Below, in pieces: positions 9,801-18,798 of a DNA stretch of 64,000 nt (within the stretch, counting starts at the first letter, position 1; each line of letters starts with the position of its first letter). A model generated the notes under the pieces. That model did not search any database. It had not been told where the DNA came from and worked only from the letters and a program-made list of their open reading frames with translations. The DNA comes from Saprospiraceae bacterium (GTDB lineage: Bacteria; Bacteroidota; Bacteroidia; Chitinophagales; Saprospiraceae), in assembly GCA_026982695.1 (NCBI GenBank), contig JALSGS010000053.1, forward strand, positions 62,001 through 126,000. Direction: 5' to 3'. The position numbers were made by a program, and so were the translations under genes.

Positions 9801-12483
9801 TAGTATCCGTCACGGTGAGCACATAGCTACTGGCACCAATAAAGGAGTTTTGTAGGCTATTGCCAGGTGGTGCGACAAACCCCAGCCCCAACGAAGACCA
9901 TTCGTACACGTAATTAGGCCCAGTAGATGAACCCGTGCCATCAAGTACACCTTGCACTTCGCCACATTCCAAAGAAAAATCTTCACCTGCATTAGCTATA
10001 GGTACATTAGGTGCTAGTGGCACATCGAAACACGCATCGATTTCCAAAAGAGAGACGTTGTCCGTAACCGTTACACAGACCGTGCCCACCGGCAATTCAC
10101 TGGCAGTAGGCCCTGTCTGAATAGGTGTGGTATTCCACACATAAGTATAATCGCCTGAGCCGCCATCTGCTACAACACTGACCGATCCGTCACTTCCTCC
10201 TGGGCAGCTCACGGCTGTAATCGTAGTATCTGCAAGTAAAAGGGTCTGATTGATACACACCGACCCATTAGACACATCAGCACCGATATTGGAACTACCT
10301 GTCTGAGCGGCAAGTACCGTAATCTGCTGAAGGGTATTGGTGATATCTACAGGGCTACACTCGGGAAACTGCCCTACCATGTTATAGCAGATAGTAAACA
10401 GCGTATCGCCCGTAGCCAGTGTGTCGCCATTTACGGGATCAGCCGATGCCCATGAGAGCACCAATTGGCCATTGGTTACTGACGTCAAGTCAAAGTTGGC
10501 CATGGAAAAGCCCGACAAGGGCGCTAGCTGCGTAATTTGCGTATAGTCGGCCACTGCCTCATCCCATTCGAGCGTAAATGCCAATTCTGTAATGCCAATG
10601 AAATTCGTGACTGTCACGGGCACACATACTTCACCACCTACCGCACCACCTGAGCTACCCACGTTCAAAGCAAAGCCGATGGGGTTAGTAATACATACTT
10701 CGCCTGCCTGCCCGCTGAGGCCCACATCAGAAAATCCGGAGGTTGTCGTAGTAGCTAAAAGTGGGCAGGGAAAATCCACAAAGGTAATTGGTGCACAATC
10801 TCCTGGATTGCCCACTATGTTGAAGCACACTTGAAATAAAGTAGTACCCGGCAGCACTGTCTGCCCCGCAGCGTTCACCCAATCTAGGCATAAATTTCCA
10901 CCTCCTACGTTGCTTTCATCAAAATCGGCTGCATCCAGGCCACTGAGATTGTAATTGGTCGTTTGGATGTATTCAAGCACATTGGGTTCCCAGCTCAGGG
11001 TGAAAGCTACTTCTGTCACATCTTCAAAATCTTGGGCCTGAATATCGATGCAAATCATTTCACCTGGGTTTCCTGCATCAGTACCAGCCACTAAGGTCAC
11101 CCCACCACAAGACTCTACCAATACCAGCCCGTTGTTGGAGTTGATGCCGATGTTATCGTTGTTGCCAAATTCCGTCACGTAAATAGGCACAGGACTATTG
11201 GCAATGGACACTGTGCTACTACTTCCGCTAGGGCCTACCGATTGAAAGCGCAGCCTAAAAAGCGTGCCCCCATCAGGCAACGAAGCGCCAAACCCAAACT
11301 GTTGCCATTCCACGGTAATGATTCCTTGGCTAGCACTCGTAGTATTAACCGAGTTGACAAAGAGAAAAGAAGCGAGGTCTTGAGGTGCACCTACCAACTG
11401 AAGTACATTGGGGTTCCAAATAAGAGAAAAGTCCAGCTCAGTAATTTGAACAAAGTCTTCCACCGTCAAATCTACAAAGAAGGTTTCACCAGGGCAGACC
11501 GTATCACTTGATACGTTGATGGTGATCCCGTCGGGAAACACGCAGTTAGTAGTCACATTAGCTGGATCACTCAATATACCGATGTTTTGTCCATTGGAGG
11601 TAGTAACCGCATTGATTACTTCTATAGCTGAGGGCATATCGCTCACCCACACCGCCGCATTGTCACCACACTCGCCCAAGACGGTAAAACACAGCTGCAG
11701 AATCTGCGTACCATCGGGCACTGATGTACCATTGCTCACATCACTAGACACCCATGAAATAACGACATTGCCCGCAGCCGTATCGACTGCCACATTAGCT
11801 CCAGTAAAACCTGGCAAATTCAGGGCGGCAACACTTTCGAATGCCAATAGTGCCGTATCCCATTGAATGGAAAATTGAAGCCCAACAATAGACTGAAAAT
11901 CCACTACCGACAAATCGACACAAGCCACTTCTCCTGGATTCCCACTCACCGAAGAGATATTGATCGTAAGTGGATCGACGCCAATAGATACACAGCCATT
12001 GTCGATAAACTGGCCAATATCCATCGGGTAGGCATTTACACGCGTCACATAAGTGGGCAAAGGATCATCTGTAATGGCAATTTCCGTGTTTTGGCCATAG
12101 CTGCCTACCCCCGTAAAACATATCTCGAACAAGACTTCGTCGTCGGCCAGTGTCACTCCATTTCCATTCACATCTGTACTCCAGTCGAACAGAATAATGC
12201 CATTGCCAGCTTCCACCAAGTCAAAATCTGTCATGTCCAAGTCAGATACAGCTGAATTGACATTTTGTATCTGATCAAAAGAGAGGACCGTGGGGTCCCA
12301 ATTGATAGAATATTGGATAGCCAGCAGATCCGTAAAGTCTTTTACCTTTACGGGAATGCATATCTGAGCACCATTGTCGAGTACTACATTACAAGGCATG
12401 TAAAATGTAGGTTGTGCCCACGTCTCGTAGGTGGCACCCAACAGTAAGACTGCACAAACAACAACGCGAATTGCCTTTTTCAT
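6898..12483 (-). CDS. Giant cohesin/PKD-repeat adhesin with gliding-motility C-terminal domain
   Basis: This 1861-residue secreted protein has a signal peptide ending near TYETWAQ. From about residue 25 to 740 it carries five successive cohesin-like modules, each ~140 residues, with the recurring pattern of a V-x-V-x-DF strand, a W-D/N-P-x-VL segment and a L-x-F-x-xG turn. A SprB-type repeat follows (about 745-825, containing CPGGSDGSV). Next come about ten Ig/PKD-like repeats of ~80 residues that begin with variants of ADAGPD and end in VTDTTNGC. The last ~95 residues (VPNGITPNGDGINDAF onward) are the CHU_C/gliding-motility-associated type B T9SS sorting domain. It is likely a surface adhesin or gliding-type filament. 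The porP/sprF-like gene is immediately upstream on the same strand, 79 bases away, which supports an adhesin and outer-membrane-partner pair. Confidence 0.93.
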   Translation of the reverse strand: MKKAIRVVVCAVLLLGATYETWAQPTFYMPCNVVLDNGAQICIPVKVKDFTDLLAIQYSINWDPTVLSFDQIQNVNSAVSDLDMTDFDLVEAGNGIILFDWSTDVNGNGVTLADDEVLFEICFTGVGSYGQNTEIAITDDPLPTYVTRVNAYPMDIGQFIDNGCVSIGVDPLTINISSVSGNPGEVACVDLSVVDFQSIVGLQFSIQWDTALLAFESVAALNLPGFTGANVAVDTAAGNVVISWVSSDVSNGTSVPDGTQILQLCFTVLGECGDNAAVWVSDMPSAIEVINAVTTSNGQNIGILSDPANVTTNCVFPDGITINVSSDTVCPGETFFVDLTVEDFVQITELDFSLIWNPNVLQLVGAPQDLASFLFVNSVNTTSASQGIITVEWQQFGFGASLPDGGTLFRLRFQSVGPSGSSSTVSIANSPVPIYVTEFGNNDNIGINSNNGLVLVESCGGVTLVAGTDAGNPGEMICIDIQAQDFEDVTEVAFTLSWEPNVLEYIQTTNYNLSGLDAADFDESNVGGGNLCLDWVNAAGQTVLPGTTLFQVCFNIVGNPGDCAPITFVDFPCPLLATTTTSGFSDVGLSGQAGEVCITNPIGFALNVGSSGGAVGGEVCVPVTVTNFIGITELAFTLEWDEAVADYTQITQLAPLSGFSMANFDLTSVTNGQLVLSWASADPVNGDTLATGDTLFTICYNMVGQFPECSPVDITNTLQQITVLAAQTGSSNIGADVSNGSVCINQTLLLADTTITAVSCPGGSDGSVSVVADGGSGDYTYVWNTTPIQTGPTASELPVGTVCVTVTDNVSLLEIDACFDVPLAPNVPIANAGEDFSLECGEVQGVLDGTGSSTGPNYVYEWSSLGLGFVAPPGNSLQNSFIGASSYVLTVTDTTTGCSVRDTVVVYAAVKPGISLSAMDMLVTCETDTVPIEVTISPPGTYDIQWTTDQGQIVPGSETQPMALVTAGGWYFVEVINPTNSCGTIDSIFVDENISMPVADAGADQYLDCQTEFVELDGSNSSQGPNLIYQWTAKNNGEIVPNGLTAQAYSIDTFLLTVIDTTNGCFGVDEVVVDGDTLKPTADAGPDTLLTCATPSVQLSAMASSQGQNLVYEWSPEGQGAIQPGTENGLNPVILAPGTYQLTVTDTTNGCFDMDEVMVGIDTMPPVAEAGPSEVELSCINPALTLDGANSSQDSTGLYTYQWTGPVGAPIQNANTLMPTVSQPGWYYLMVTNTDNGCTALDSVKVLENSQAPQIQVSVSSAITCIVDTVLLDASASTGDQLQFSWAGPCVLQTNEAMAQANCAGTYQVIVTDLSNGCADSLTVEVEEHITAPSVVAMAPDELTCADTCVLVYAEATPAATYSYEWIPLDPNAQILNADSSVATVCTPGGYTVVATDVSNGCTGSTLVGVNANTVPPTAEAGMAEPITCVQPTTQLDGSGSSQGAPGAFDYLWIPLDGGQIQPGDETSLTPTVLAPGTYQLQVTNNQNGCIATDEVLVADETWPPAAEAGADAQMGCLDDEVVLDGSASEAGPNISYSWLNALGNPIGINTPQATVAVPGWYYLVVRDEARGCEAIDSVLVEVVIDLPPALAEVSGDTCVGEAMLFANLPDNTAGMWTSLQGGLIVEPDNFLTAAVELPAGVNQFVWTLSGGNCENYSADTVSFLALNVPPTAVPDGIMLPEEVDSIDFSVLDNDVVVPDVPLIVNVIGSPYGGSVKPALAQGAFQFVVQPYFTGEASFDYEVCYTYCPDLCDTATVTIFVDRVIEVDKDNVPNGITPNGDGINDAFIIDVLLANTDRYPDNEIVIFNRWGDIVYRASPYNNDWRGTNMSGQPLPQGTYYYILRLDLDQGEIIRGHITVIR

Positions 12484-12562
12484 GAAATTTATATTTTGCT
12501 ATAGCACCATGGTGCTAAAAGGAAGGTTCTCAAGTGCTTTTGACTAAACTGCTATACCTATC

Positions 12563-13537
12563 TCATTTGTCGAAGGAATAAGTCAGTTGAATCTCGTGGG
12601 TTCCCCCCACCTCAGGGCCAAACGTGGTGAATGAGTAGTCAAAGGCATACCCAATGCGCAAGGTGTTATCGTAACCATAGTCGCCGCCAATTTGGAAGCC
12701 CGTCTCTAAGTGTATCGCACCACCAGACGAGCCACCTGCCCCCACCCAAAAGGGTGGTGCAATTTGATAGCGGAGGTTAAAGTCGACATTGATTGGTGCA
12801 TTGAGTACATACTTAACCCACACAGAAGGTTGCAAAAAGCCACCGTTATCAAAAAACTTGAACATGCCCAACTGCGCATAGTAGTGTTGGGTACGCTCGA
12901 TAAAGAATTCACCTTGCTCATTGCGAAAAGTAAGGTTAATGCCAAACACCTGGGGAATTGAGATGCCACCATAGAGGTAATCTCCTTCAAAGCCTCGCCC
13001 ATCCAACATGGCATAGCCAAAAATGCCTACCCCTACATCGGGGTACATCTGATTCTGATCTTGTATTCCCAACACATCTCCCTCTTCGCGCAAGCGAATA
13101 TCACTGACATTAAGCCGATATTGATTGGCACCTGCCGACAGCCCCACAATCAGCCCGCCGAATCGAGGGTCACCAGAAATCAGTCCCGCTACTCGGCCAT
13201 ACAACCCTGTAAAGCCCGTAGGGCCTGTTTGATCATTGACTAAAAAGCCCCCTGTAAGGAAATGAACCCCCCCTCCTGTCTCAAACAGGAAAGAACCTCT
13301 AAATACCTGGGTAGTAGGTCCCCCCGGCAAATCGTTCCATTGCTTCCGATAAGACACCCCCACGGAAAAGGGCTGCTGATAAGCCAAAAAATCGTTGGAA
13401 GGTGCTGCAGGATTGATGAGGGTAAGTGCTTCTCGATACTGGGTAAATAAAGAAAGCTGCTGAGAAAATACGCTTACACTTGTACTACATGAAATGACAA
13501 ACAGCGCAAGGCTGAGCAGGAGACGTAACCTGTTCAT
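12563..13537 (-). CDS. PorP/SprF family type IX secretion-associated outer-membrane protein
   Basis: The start is placed at the internal ATG 13537 because it yields a proper signal peptide (MNRLRLLLSLALFVIS, cleavage near VFSQ). The residues upstream of it look non-coding. The mature protein opens with QLSLFTQYREALTLINPAAP, matching the PorP/SprF pattern of a short Q-x-S-x-Y-x-x-N-P block. A beta-barrel rich in aromatic and glycine residues follows, ending in a terminal phenylalanine-containing strand (TYSFDK). Members of this family serve as outer-membrane partners for type B T9SS cargo, so pairing with the adjacent giant adhesin is the natural inference. It probably heads a two-gene transcript with the adhesin. 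Confidence 0.9.
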   Translation of the reverse strand: MNRLRLLLSLALFVISCSTSVSVFSQQLSLFTQYREALTLINPAAPSNDFLAYQQPFSVGVSYRKQWNDLPGGPTTQVFRGSFLFETGGGVHFLTGGFLVNDQTGPTGFTGLYGRVAGLISGDPRFGGLIVGLSAGANQYRLNVSDIRLREEGDVLGIQDQNQMYPDVGVGIFGYAMLDGRGFEGDYLYGGISIPQVFGINLTFRNEQGEFFIERTQHYYAQLGMFKFFDNGGFLQPSVWVKYVLNAPINVDFNLRYQIAPPFWVGAGGSSGGAIHLETGFQIGGDYGYDNTLRIGYAFDYSFTTFGPEVGGTHEIQLTYSFDK

Positions 13538-13865
13538 GGGATTAAAGTTTTCAGCAAATTGGGCAAGCAAGCCAGATCCCCTGTAGCGCCAAAAGATCAC
13601 TTTGGGGAACACAGGGTGCTCCGCGTTCATATGCAGTGGGTTAAATCAGTCATTGGGACAGATACTGCGAAAGTAGCACAGCTACCTCAATCGCCATATG
13701 TTTTCAATGCCATAAAGCCGACAAAGTCCTATAAGTTTTTCTCATCATCCATGCACATCTCATATTCAAACATAGTTTTATGAGAAAAAAATATCGTTTA
13801 TCATTGCGCGATTATCACCAATATACAAATGTAAAAACCCGAAAAATTATTTTAACAAAAAAAAT
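13538..13865. other. Intergenic region upstream of porP
   Basis: This stretch of 328 bases is strongly AT-rich in its distal part and has no convincing gene. Minus-strand -7-like boxes occur at 13667-13675 (TACTTTCGC) and 13826-13833 (TACATTTG, with a TTTG at 13856-13859 as a possible -33 element). Either could drive porP. The region also receives the 3' end of the DUF4442 gene, for which no hairpin terminator was found. Confidence 0.45.
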
Positions 13866-14333
13866 TTATCTTTTTCGCTTAAAAGACCAAGTGATATACA
13901 CCCGAGCTACTACTTGCCCCGAACCATCAGTAGCTTCTGCCTTCATACGGATAGTTTTGGGTGCACTACTTTGGACTACATCTGATATCACTTGACGCAC
14001 TTGTTCTCCTTGTTGGCAATGAAAGTACACCCGCTCAGTCGCTTTTTTGACAAACTCTGCTTCCTGATGCAGGACTAACATAGACACTGACGGTTGGCCA
14101 CACAAAGCCTGCAGCGCCAAAATACCCGTGGCAAACTCCCCTGCACCTACTAAGGCTGCAAAATAGATAGATCGAAAGGGGTTTTTCGTATACCAGTTAA
14201 AGGGCAAGCTCACGATTGCCTGATGTGCTTCAAGCTGTTCTACTCGAATCCCCCACCACCATGCTGTCGGTAAGCGCCAAAGAAAGTACAACTTGGCTTG
14301 CCAAGAGGTAGTAAGACTTCGCAATTGATTCAT
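13866..14333 (-). CDS. DUF4442 hotdog-fold thioesterase-like protein
   Basis: The sequence resembles DUF4442/YiiD-C-type hotdog proteins related to acyl-CoA thioesterases. It has an N-terminal LYFLWRLPTAWWWGIRVEQL, the core NPFRSIYFAALVGAGEFATG, and a C-terminal VVARVYITWSFKRKR strand. The frame is open up to 14453, but residues upstream of 14333 (MNQLRSLTT) do not look conserved and no ribosome site decides the matter, so the start is uncertain. A start at about 14351 or 14360 is also possible. No acidic catalytic residue can be assigned with confidence. It diverges from the metallophosphoesterase gene. Confidence 0.75.
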   Translation of the reverse strand: MNQLRSLTTSWQAKLYFLWRLPTAWWWGIRVEQLEAHQAIVSLPFNWYTKNPFRSIYFAALVGAGEFATGILALQALCGQPSVSMLVLHQEAEFVKKATERVYFHCQQGEQVRQVISDVVQSSAPKTIRMKAEATDGSGQVVARVYITWSFKRKR

Positions 14334-14553
14334 TGTCACATTACTGCCCATCTGGCTCATTGAGTTGCTAATATGCGCGCCCAAATTAAGGGCATTTGAA
14401 TCAAATACACACAATCCCATAAACAATTCACGGCTCAATTTAATTTGTGACACATATTATAGATAGGAGTTACTACAGTAACACTTTATCGAACTTTTCG
14501 CCTTTTTTCGCATTTACTGAATCAACCACACAAATTGAATGTGAATAGCATTT

Positions 14554-15822
14554 ATGCGACCGATCTTTCTATTGGCCATAATTATCTTCGTCGAAGTATA
14601 CGCATTCCAGGCAGTACGTACATTTACAACGGGATGGAACGAATGGACCAAGCAATGGGTCCACATAGCATATTGGTCTTTTCCTGTACTGGCTGCAGTG
14701 CTGTACCTATGGGCTCAGCAAGGCCCATTACACCAACCTTGGAAGGGGGTCTTTCTCATATTGCGCGCCATAGTCGTAATTGCCTATTTGTCCAAGCTGC
14801 TCACTGTACTATTTGTTTTCATCGATGATGTGAGGCGACTGACTTGGAAAGGCGCTCATTGGGCAGGGTTAGTACCCGAATTCGACGCAGGGCGCTCGCG
14901 TTTTCTCAATCAATTGGCCTTGTTGCTCGGCTTAACACCTTTTGCCACGCTCACCTATGGCATCACGCGCCGTCATGACTACCAAGTGCGGCGGGTGTGC
15001 ATTCCAATCAAAGGGTTGCACAAAGGGCTAGAAGGTCTACGCATTGTACAAATTTCAGATATCCACTCGGGAAGTTTTACCGACAACCACGCAGTAGCTG
15101 CAGCTATACGCCTCATCAATGCCCAAGTACCTGATATTGTACTTTTTACAGGCGACTTAGTCAATGCCACAGCTGATGAGGCGCTACCTTTTGTGCCCAT
15201 ATTCCGAAAGATCAGGGCGCGCTATGGGGTCTTTTCCATTTTGGGCAACCACGATTACGGTGACTACCACCACTGGCCTAATGCCGAAGCCAAAGCTGCC
15301 AACATGCGGCTGCTGGAACACATCCACAAACGACAACTGGGCTGGAATCTATTGCGCAATGAGCACCAAAGCGTGTTCATCAACGGTGCGCAACTCGACA
15401 TTATCGGCGTAGATAACTACTCAGCTCTACGCCGCTTTCAGAAATATGGAGATCTGGCTAAAGCATGGCAAGGCACCTCAGGTGACCTAAAGATTCTCCT
15501 CTCTCATGATCCCACTCATTGGGAGTTGCAGGTGTTAGACTATCCGGACATTGCAATCACTTTTTCAGGGCACACTCACGGCATGCAATTTGGCATCGAC
15601 ATACCTGGATGGATTAAATGGAGCCCAGCTCAATATGTGTACAAACAGTGGGCAGGTCTTTATCAAAAAGATCACCAATTTCTGTACGTCAATCGCGGCT
15701 TGGGGTATTTAGCGTATCCGGGCCGAGTGGGAATATTGCCTGAAATCACCCTTGTGGAATTGACAGGTGATACGACTACTCCTCCTACTGAAGAGGTTTT
15801 GATGACCCACTATCAGAGGTGA
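14554..15822 (+). CDS. Membrane-anchored metallophosphoesterase
   Basis: This 422-residue protein has about four N-terminal membrane segments in the first ~150 residues, followed by a calcineurin-like phosphoesterase domain. The metal-binding motifs appear in order: QISDIHSG (about 165), FTGDLVN (about 200), LGNHDYGDY (about 230), LSHDPTHW (about 315) and FSGHTHGMQFG (about 335). This layout matches YaeI/YkuE-type membrane-associated phosphodiesterases acting on lipid-linked or cyclic phosphate substrates. The actual substrate is unknown. It stands alone between divergent and convergent neighbours. Confidence 0.9.
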   Translation: MRPIFLLAIIIFVEVYAFQAVRTFTTGWNEWTKQWVHIAYWSFPVLAAVLYLWAQQGPLHQPWKGVFLILRAIVVIAYLSKLLTVLFVFIDDVRRLTWKGAHWAGLVPEFDAGRSRFLNQLALLLGLTPFATLTYGITRRHDYQVRRVCIPIKGLHKGLEGLRIVQISDIHSGSFTDNHAVAAAIRLINAQVPDIVLFTGDLVNATADEALPFVPIFRKIRARYGVFSILGNHDYGDYHHWPNAEAKAANMRLLEHIHKRQLGWNLLRNEHQSVFINGAQLDIIGVDNYSALRRFQKYGDLAKAWQGTSGDLKILLSHDPTHWELQVLDYPDIAITFSGHTHGMQFGIDIPGWIKWSPAQYVYKQWAGLYQKDHQFLYVNRGLGYLAYPGRVGILPEITLVELTGDTTTPPTEEVLMTHYQR

Positions 15823-15840
15823 CGGCTTGCTCCACCAAGA

Positions 15841-15878
15841 TAAAAAAGGAAATGCACGTAACTCGACATGCACTTCCT
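15841..15878 (-). terminator. Intrinsic terminator of the DUF6089 gene
   Basis: Read on the minus strand, this is a stem of about 13 base pairs with a 6-base loop (AGGAAGTGCATGT paired with ACGTGCATTTCCT), followed by six T. It lies 37 bases beyond the DUF6089 stop and can also end the convergent metallophosphoesterase transcript. Confidence 0.88.
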
Positions 15879-15914
15879 CAATCAAAGGGGGAAGGATAGG
15901 TTTTATTTATTTTC

Positions 15915-16934
15915 TTACTTAGTCCGTTTTTTTACAGGTGGTTCCAGCTTTTGCTTTTTGCGCTTTTTGCGTTCAGCAGCAATCCGCTTGAGGCGTTTGC
16001 GGCGTTCTTTGAGTGCCTGGCGCCGTTTGCGCTGATGCTCCTTGAGTTTCTGCCGGCGTAACAACTCCTTGTCGTTGTATTTCCGCTTAAACTGCTCGTA
16101 TTTGGGATCAAAGTCCAGACCATAGCGATCCGTCAAGTTGACCGACAAAGTCAGCCCCATAAATACGTATAGATCATTTGTTTGCGGATCTCCACGCAGT
16201 TCACCTACCGGATTATCGCCATATTCGCCTGTGAGCTCAGGAGTTCGATACGACAGCACAGCGGCCATTTCGTCATATTCCCACAACTCGACAAAATCTG
16301 GATAGGTACCACTGACATCGTCTAAGTAATCAGTAAAGGTTTTACGAAAACCTACCTCTATGCCAAAATTGGCTTGATAGCTCAAATTGAACTTGAAGCC
16401 AAATCCTAAAGGTACAGCTATCTGCCACAAGGCATACGGCGTACCATCCATCATCTGGCCTTCGGTGCCCATGCCGCGCAACTCGTACCACTGCCCGCGA
16501 AACTCTCCCTCTGGATTAAAGTGGAACAGTGCAACACCCGCAAATAGATAAGGACTGGCCGTTTTGCGTTCGCGTATGGCAAAGGGTACCAAATTGAGCT
16601 CGCCCGTCACGGCCAATTCCAGTACATCAGATCGGAAATTCAGATTGCGCATGCGCAATTGCGGGTCAGCAGCTACAGCATCCGTGCCTTGAATGCGCCC
16701 ATAAGTCATGCTGGCCTTGACAGCCAAAAAGCGGCTATAGTTCAAACGCGAATACACGCCCATAGCTGGCCCCGATTGGCTAAACATCAGGCGCTGACCG
16801 TTTAACTCACCTTTGTAATTGGCAAAGCCCATATAAGTACCTGCCTCCCAATACTGAGCCCGCACACTGATGGCACAAGTACTTACCAGCGCAAAAACAC
16901 ACAGCAAAGAAAACAGCGATTTTTTCGTATTCAT
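15915..16934 (-). CDS. DUF6089 outer-membrane beta-barrel protein with basic tail
   Basis: This 339-residue protein has a signal peptide (cleavage near SVRAQ) and starts QYWEAGTYMGFANYKGEL, as do DUF6089 proteins of Bacteroidota. A predicted eight-stranded barrel-like region runs to about residue 270. The last ~65 residues are unusual: an almost uninterrupted lysine/arginine-rich helix containing RRQKLKEHQRKRRQALKERR and related blocks. Such a basic tail might bind LPS, peptidoglycan or nucleic acid, but this is inference. The function of DUF6089 is unknown. A strong hairpin terminator follows. Confidence 0.85.
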   Translation of the reverse strand: MNTKKSLFSLLCVFALVSTCAISVRAQYWEAGTYMGFANYKGELNGQRLMFSQSGPAMGVYSRLNYSRFLAVKASMTYGRIQGTDAVAADPQLRMRNLNFRSDVLELAVTGELNLVPFAIRERKTASPYLFAGVALFHFNPEGEFRGQWYELRGMGTEGQMMDGTPYALWQIAVPLGFGFKFNLSYQANFGIEVGFRKTFTDYLDDVSGTYPDFVELWEYDEMAAVLSYRTPELTGEYGDNPVGELRGDPQTNDLYVFMGLTLSVNLTDRYGLDFDPKYEQFKRKYNDKELLRRQKLKEHQRKRRQALKERRKRLKRIAAERKKRKKQKLEPPVKKRTK

Positions 16935-17192
16935 GGATCTCTATTTTGAAGGATGATGCCGCCTTTGGGCAAATGCGTCATATAAGTCCTACACAAATAG
17001 AGTTCCAATTTTAATCTGTATTGAGAAAGAATTTCAGATTTATAAACATTATCACTTTTCTTACAAAGAAAAAACCGCAGTATTGGTGCTCCAAAAACGC
17101 CTAAGCTTTTGGGCTTCCCCAACATCTTGGCGATTTCATTCGTTATTTTGCTCGAAGCAGTCCTAATTAGTAGGCACGCACAATTATTACCC

Positions 17193-18146
17193 ATGAAGTC
17201 ATCGGCTTTTTGCTCTCTACTGCTCGCAGGCATACTCATGGTACTGAGTCATCACACGCTGCAGGCTCAAATTCGGCTTTCGCCAAATGATACCGCTCAG
17301 ATACACCGATATGAAGACACACTGGTGGTTTTGAGCTATGCGGTACTCAACGACTCGATACCCCTAAATCGCTTTGCCGCCTGCAAGCGAGCCATTACCA
17401 CGCTGGTACAAGCACTACAGATACCAGGCTCTTTTGCATATCCATTCTCAAGGCTGAAATCTATTTCCATACAATACCCACCCGACAGCACATTTCGGAT
17501 CTTCACCTGGCAACTCGACCGCGGCGATGGCACCTTCCGACAATATGGAGCCATACAGATGCGTGCCCAAGAGCTGGTACTACATCCATTGATCGACCGC
17601 TCGCATCAGATGGACTGGCCTGAAGAGCTCACGCTAAGCCCAGAGCAATGGTATGGGGCCATATACTACCACATCGAGCCTTTTCAAGGCCCCAATGGCC
17701 AACCTATGTATGTACTCTTTGGCTTCGATACCCATCGTCCTTATCAGCACCGAAAAGTAGCTGATATCTTGTGGTTCGACTCCACAACGGGAAAACCATA
17801 CTTCGGCGCTCCTGTATTTGTCAAGGAAAGCGAATCGGAGCCACTCACACGCCATCGCATCGTTCTGGAATACTGGGCAGAGGCAGCCATTCGCCTCAAC
17901 TATGATTCCCAGTTGGAACTGATCATTTTTGATTTTTTACAACCTGTAAGCAAATACTTGCCTGGACAAGGCAAGATCCTTACGTGGATTCCCGACGGCA
18001 CTTACGAAGGCTTTCGATTGGGGGCGGATGGCTTATGGCACCACATTCCCAAAGTGTTTCATCAAACCCTCGAACGCCCTCCTTTAGAGATACAGACCAA
18101 TAGTAAGCACCGACGCGACCTCTTTGGCCGAAGGATACGCCAATAG
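17193..18146 (+). CDS. Secreted protein of unknown function
   Basis: The ATG at 17193 gives a clear signal peptide (MKSSAFCSLLLAGILMVLSH, cleavage near LQAQ). The frame is open further upstream, but those residues lack conserved character. The 317-residue product is not a family I recognise. It has a soluble mixed alpha/beta composition with segments such as FRIFTWQLDRGDG and YYHIEPFQGPNGQPMYVLFG, and no membrane helix after the signal. The C-terminal ~20 residues are basic and disordered-looking. It converges on the methyltransferase gene with an 8-base gap, so transcripts overlap there. Confidence 0.75.
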   Translation: MKSSAFCSLLLAGILMVLSHHTLQAQIRLSPNDTAQIHRYEDTLVVLSYAVLNDSIPLNRFAACKRAITTLVQALQIPGSFAYPFSRLKSISIQYPPDSTFRIFTWQLDRGDGTFRQYGAIQMRAQELVLHPLIDRSHQMDWPEELTLSPEQWYGAIYYHIEPFQGPNGQPMYVLFGFDTHRPYQHRKVADILWFDSTTGKPYFGAPVFVKESESEPLTRHRIVLEYWAEAAIRLNYDSQLELIIFDFLQPVSKYLPGQGKILTWIPDGTYEGFRLGADGLWHHIPKVFHQTLERPPLEIQTNSKHRRDLFGRRIRQ

Positions 18147-18154
18147 AATAACGC

Positions 18155-18745
18155 TCACTTGCGCCCTACTACGCGAATAACTGCCGCCTGCCCTTGGTGG
18201 TAAGGCCCTTCGTCCAATACCACTACAGCCTCCTCAATTTCGAAAGTTGATAGGCTTTGAAAATCCGATTTTAACATAGCTCGATCAAAAAGCAGCGCCT
18301 CTTGTTTTGGCCCTCCCGATGTATAGTGGAGCTGTTTTTTGGAAAACCCCTCCAGCAACAGCATACCACCCGGCCGCAACCAATGCACCGCGCGCTCGTG
18401 CAACAACTTGCGCTCAGGCGTATGGGCAAAGATGAGCGCTACCACATCGAAATACTCCTCAGGATAAGACGCTTCTTGATGAGTACACAAATCGTAGCGA
18501 AAATGTAGTTCACCACATTTTTGCGCCAAGCTCATTGCCTTTTCCCGCGCTGCCTCTGAAAAGTCATAAGCCCACACTTCCCAACCTTTGCACGCGGCAT
18601 ACACCGCATTGCGACCTTCTCCTTCCGCAGGCAATAAAAGCTTACCTACAGGCAGTAAATCGAGCTGCTGGCGAAAAAACACATTGGGTTGCTCGCCATA
18701 TGCGTATTCTTGGGCAGCAAAACGCTGGCTCCAAAAGTCCTTCAT
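18155..18745 (-). CDS. Class I SAM-dependent methyltransferase (TehB/thiopurine-type)
   Basis: The start is placed at the ATG 18745, giving MKDFWSQRFAAQEYAYGEQPN, which is the usual opening of TehB-like small methyltransferases. Motif I is LLLPAEGEGRNAVYAA, with AEGEGRN replacing the classical DxGxGxG as is common in this group. The acidic ribose-binding strand is VWAYDFSEAA and motif IV is YFDVVALIFAH. The substrate cannot be named. It diverges from the carboxylesterase-like gene across a 53-base gap that contains one copy of the recurrent 13-base motif. Confidence 0.87.
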   Translation of the reverse strand: MKDFWSQRFAAQEYAYGEQPNVFFRQQLDLLPVGKLLLPAEGEGRNAVYAACKGWEVWAYDFSEAAREKAMSLAQKCGELHFRYDLCTHQEASYPEEYFDVVALIFAHTPERKLLHERAVHWLRPGGMLLLEGFSKKQLHYTSGGPKQEALLFDRAMLKSDFQSLSTFEIEEAVVVLDEGPYHQGQAAVIRVVGRK

Positions 18746-18752
18746 CGGATTT

Positions 18753-18765
18753 GCCTTTCGGCAAA
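18753..18765 (+). repeat. Recurrent 13-mer copy 1
   Basis: An exact GCCTTTCGGCAAA lies in the 53-base gap between the divergent methyltransferase and hydrolase genes. Confidence 0.8.
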
Positions 18766-18798
18766 AATGAATCATTTATCCTTGTGAAAAAAGTTGCT

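Noticed and set aside
6898-12483. Possible CRISPR or tandem DNA repeat inside the giant gene
   Set aside because: The repeats are protein-level (PKD and cohesin modules) with diverged DNA and ~240-base or longer periods, and no identical direct repeats with spacers.
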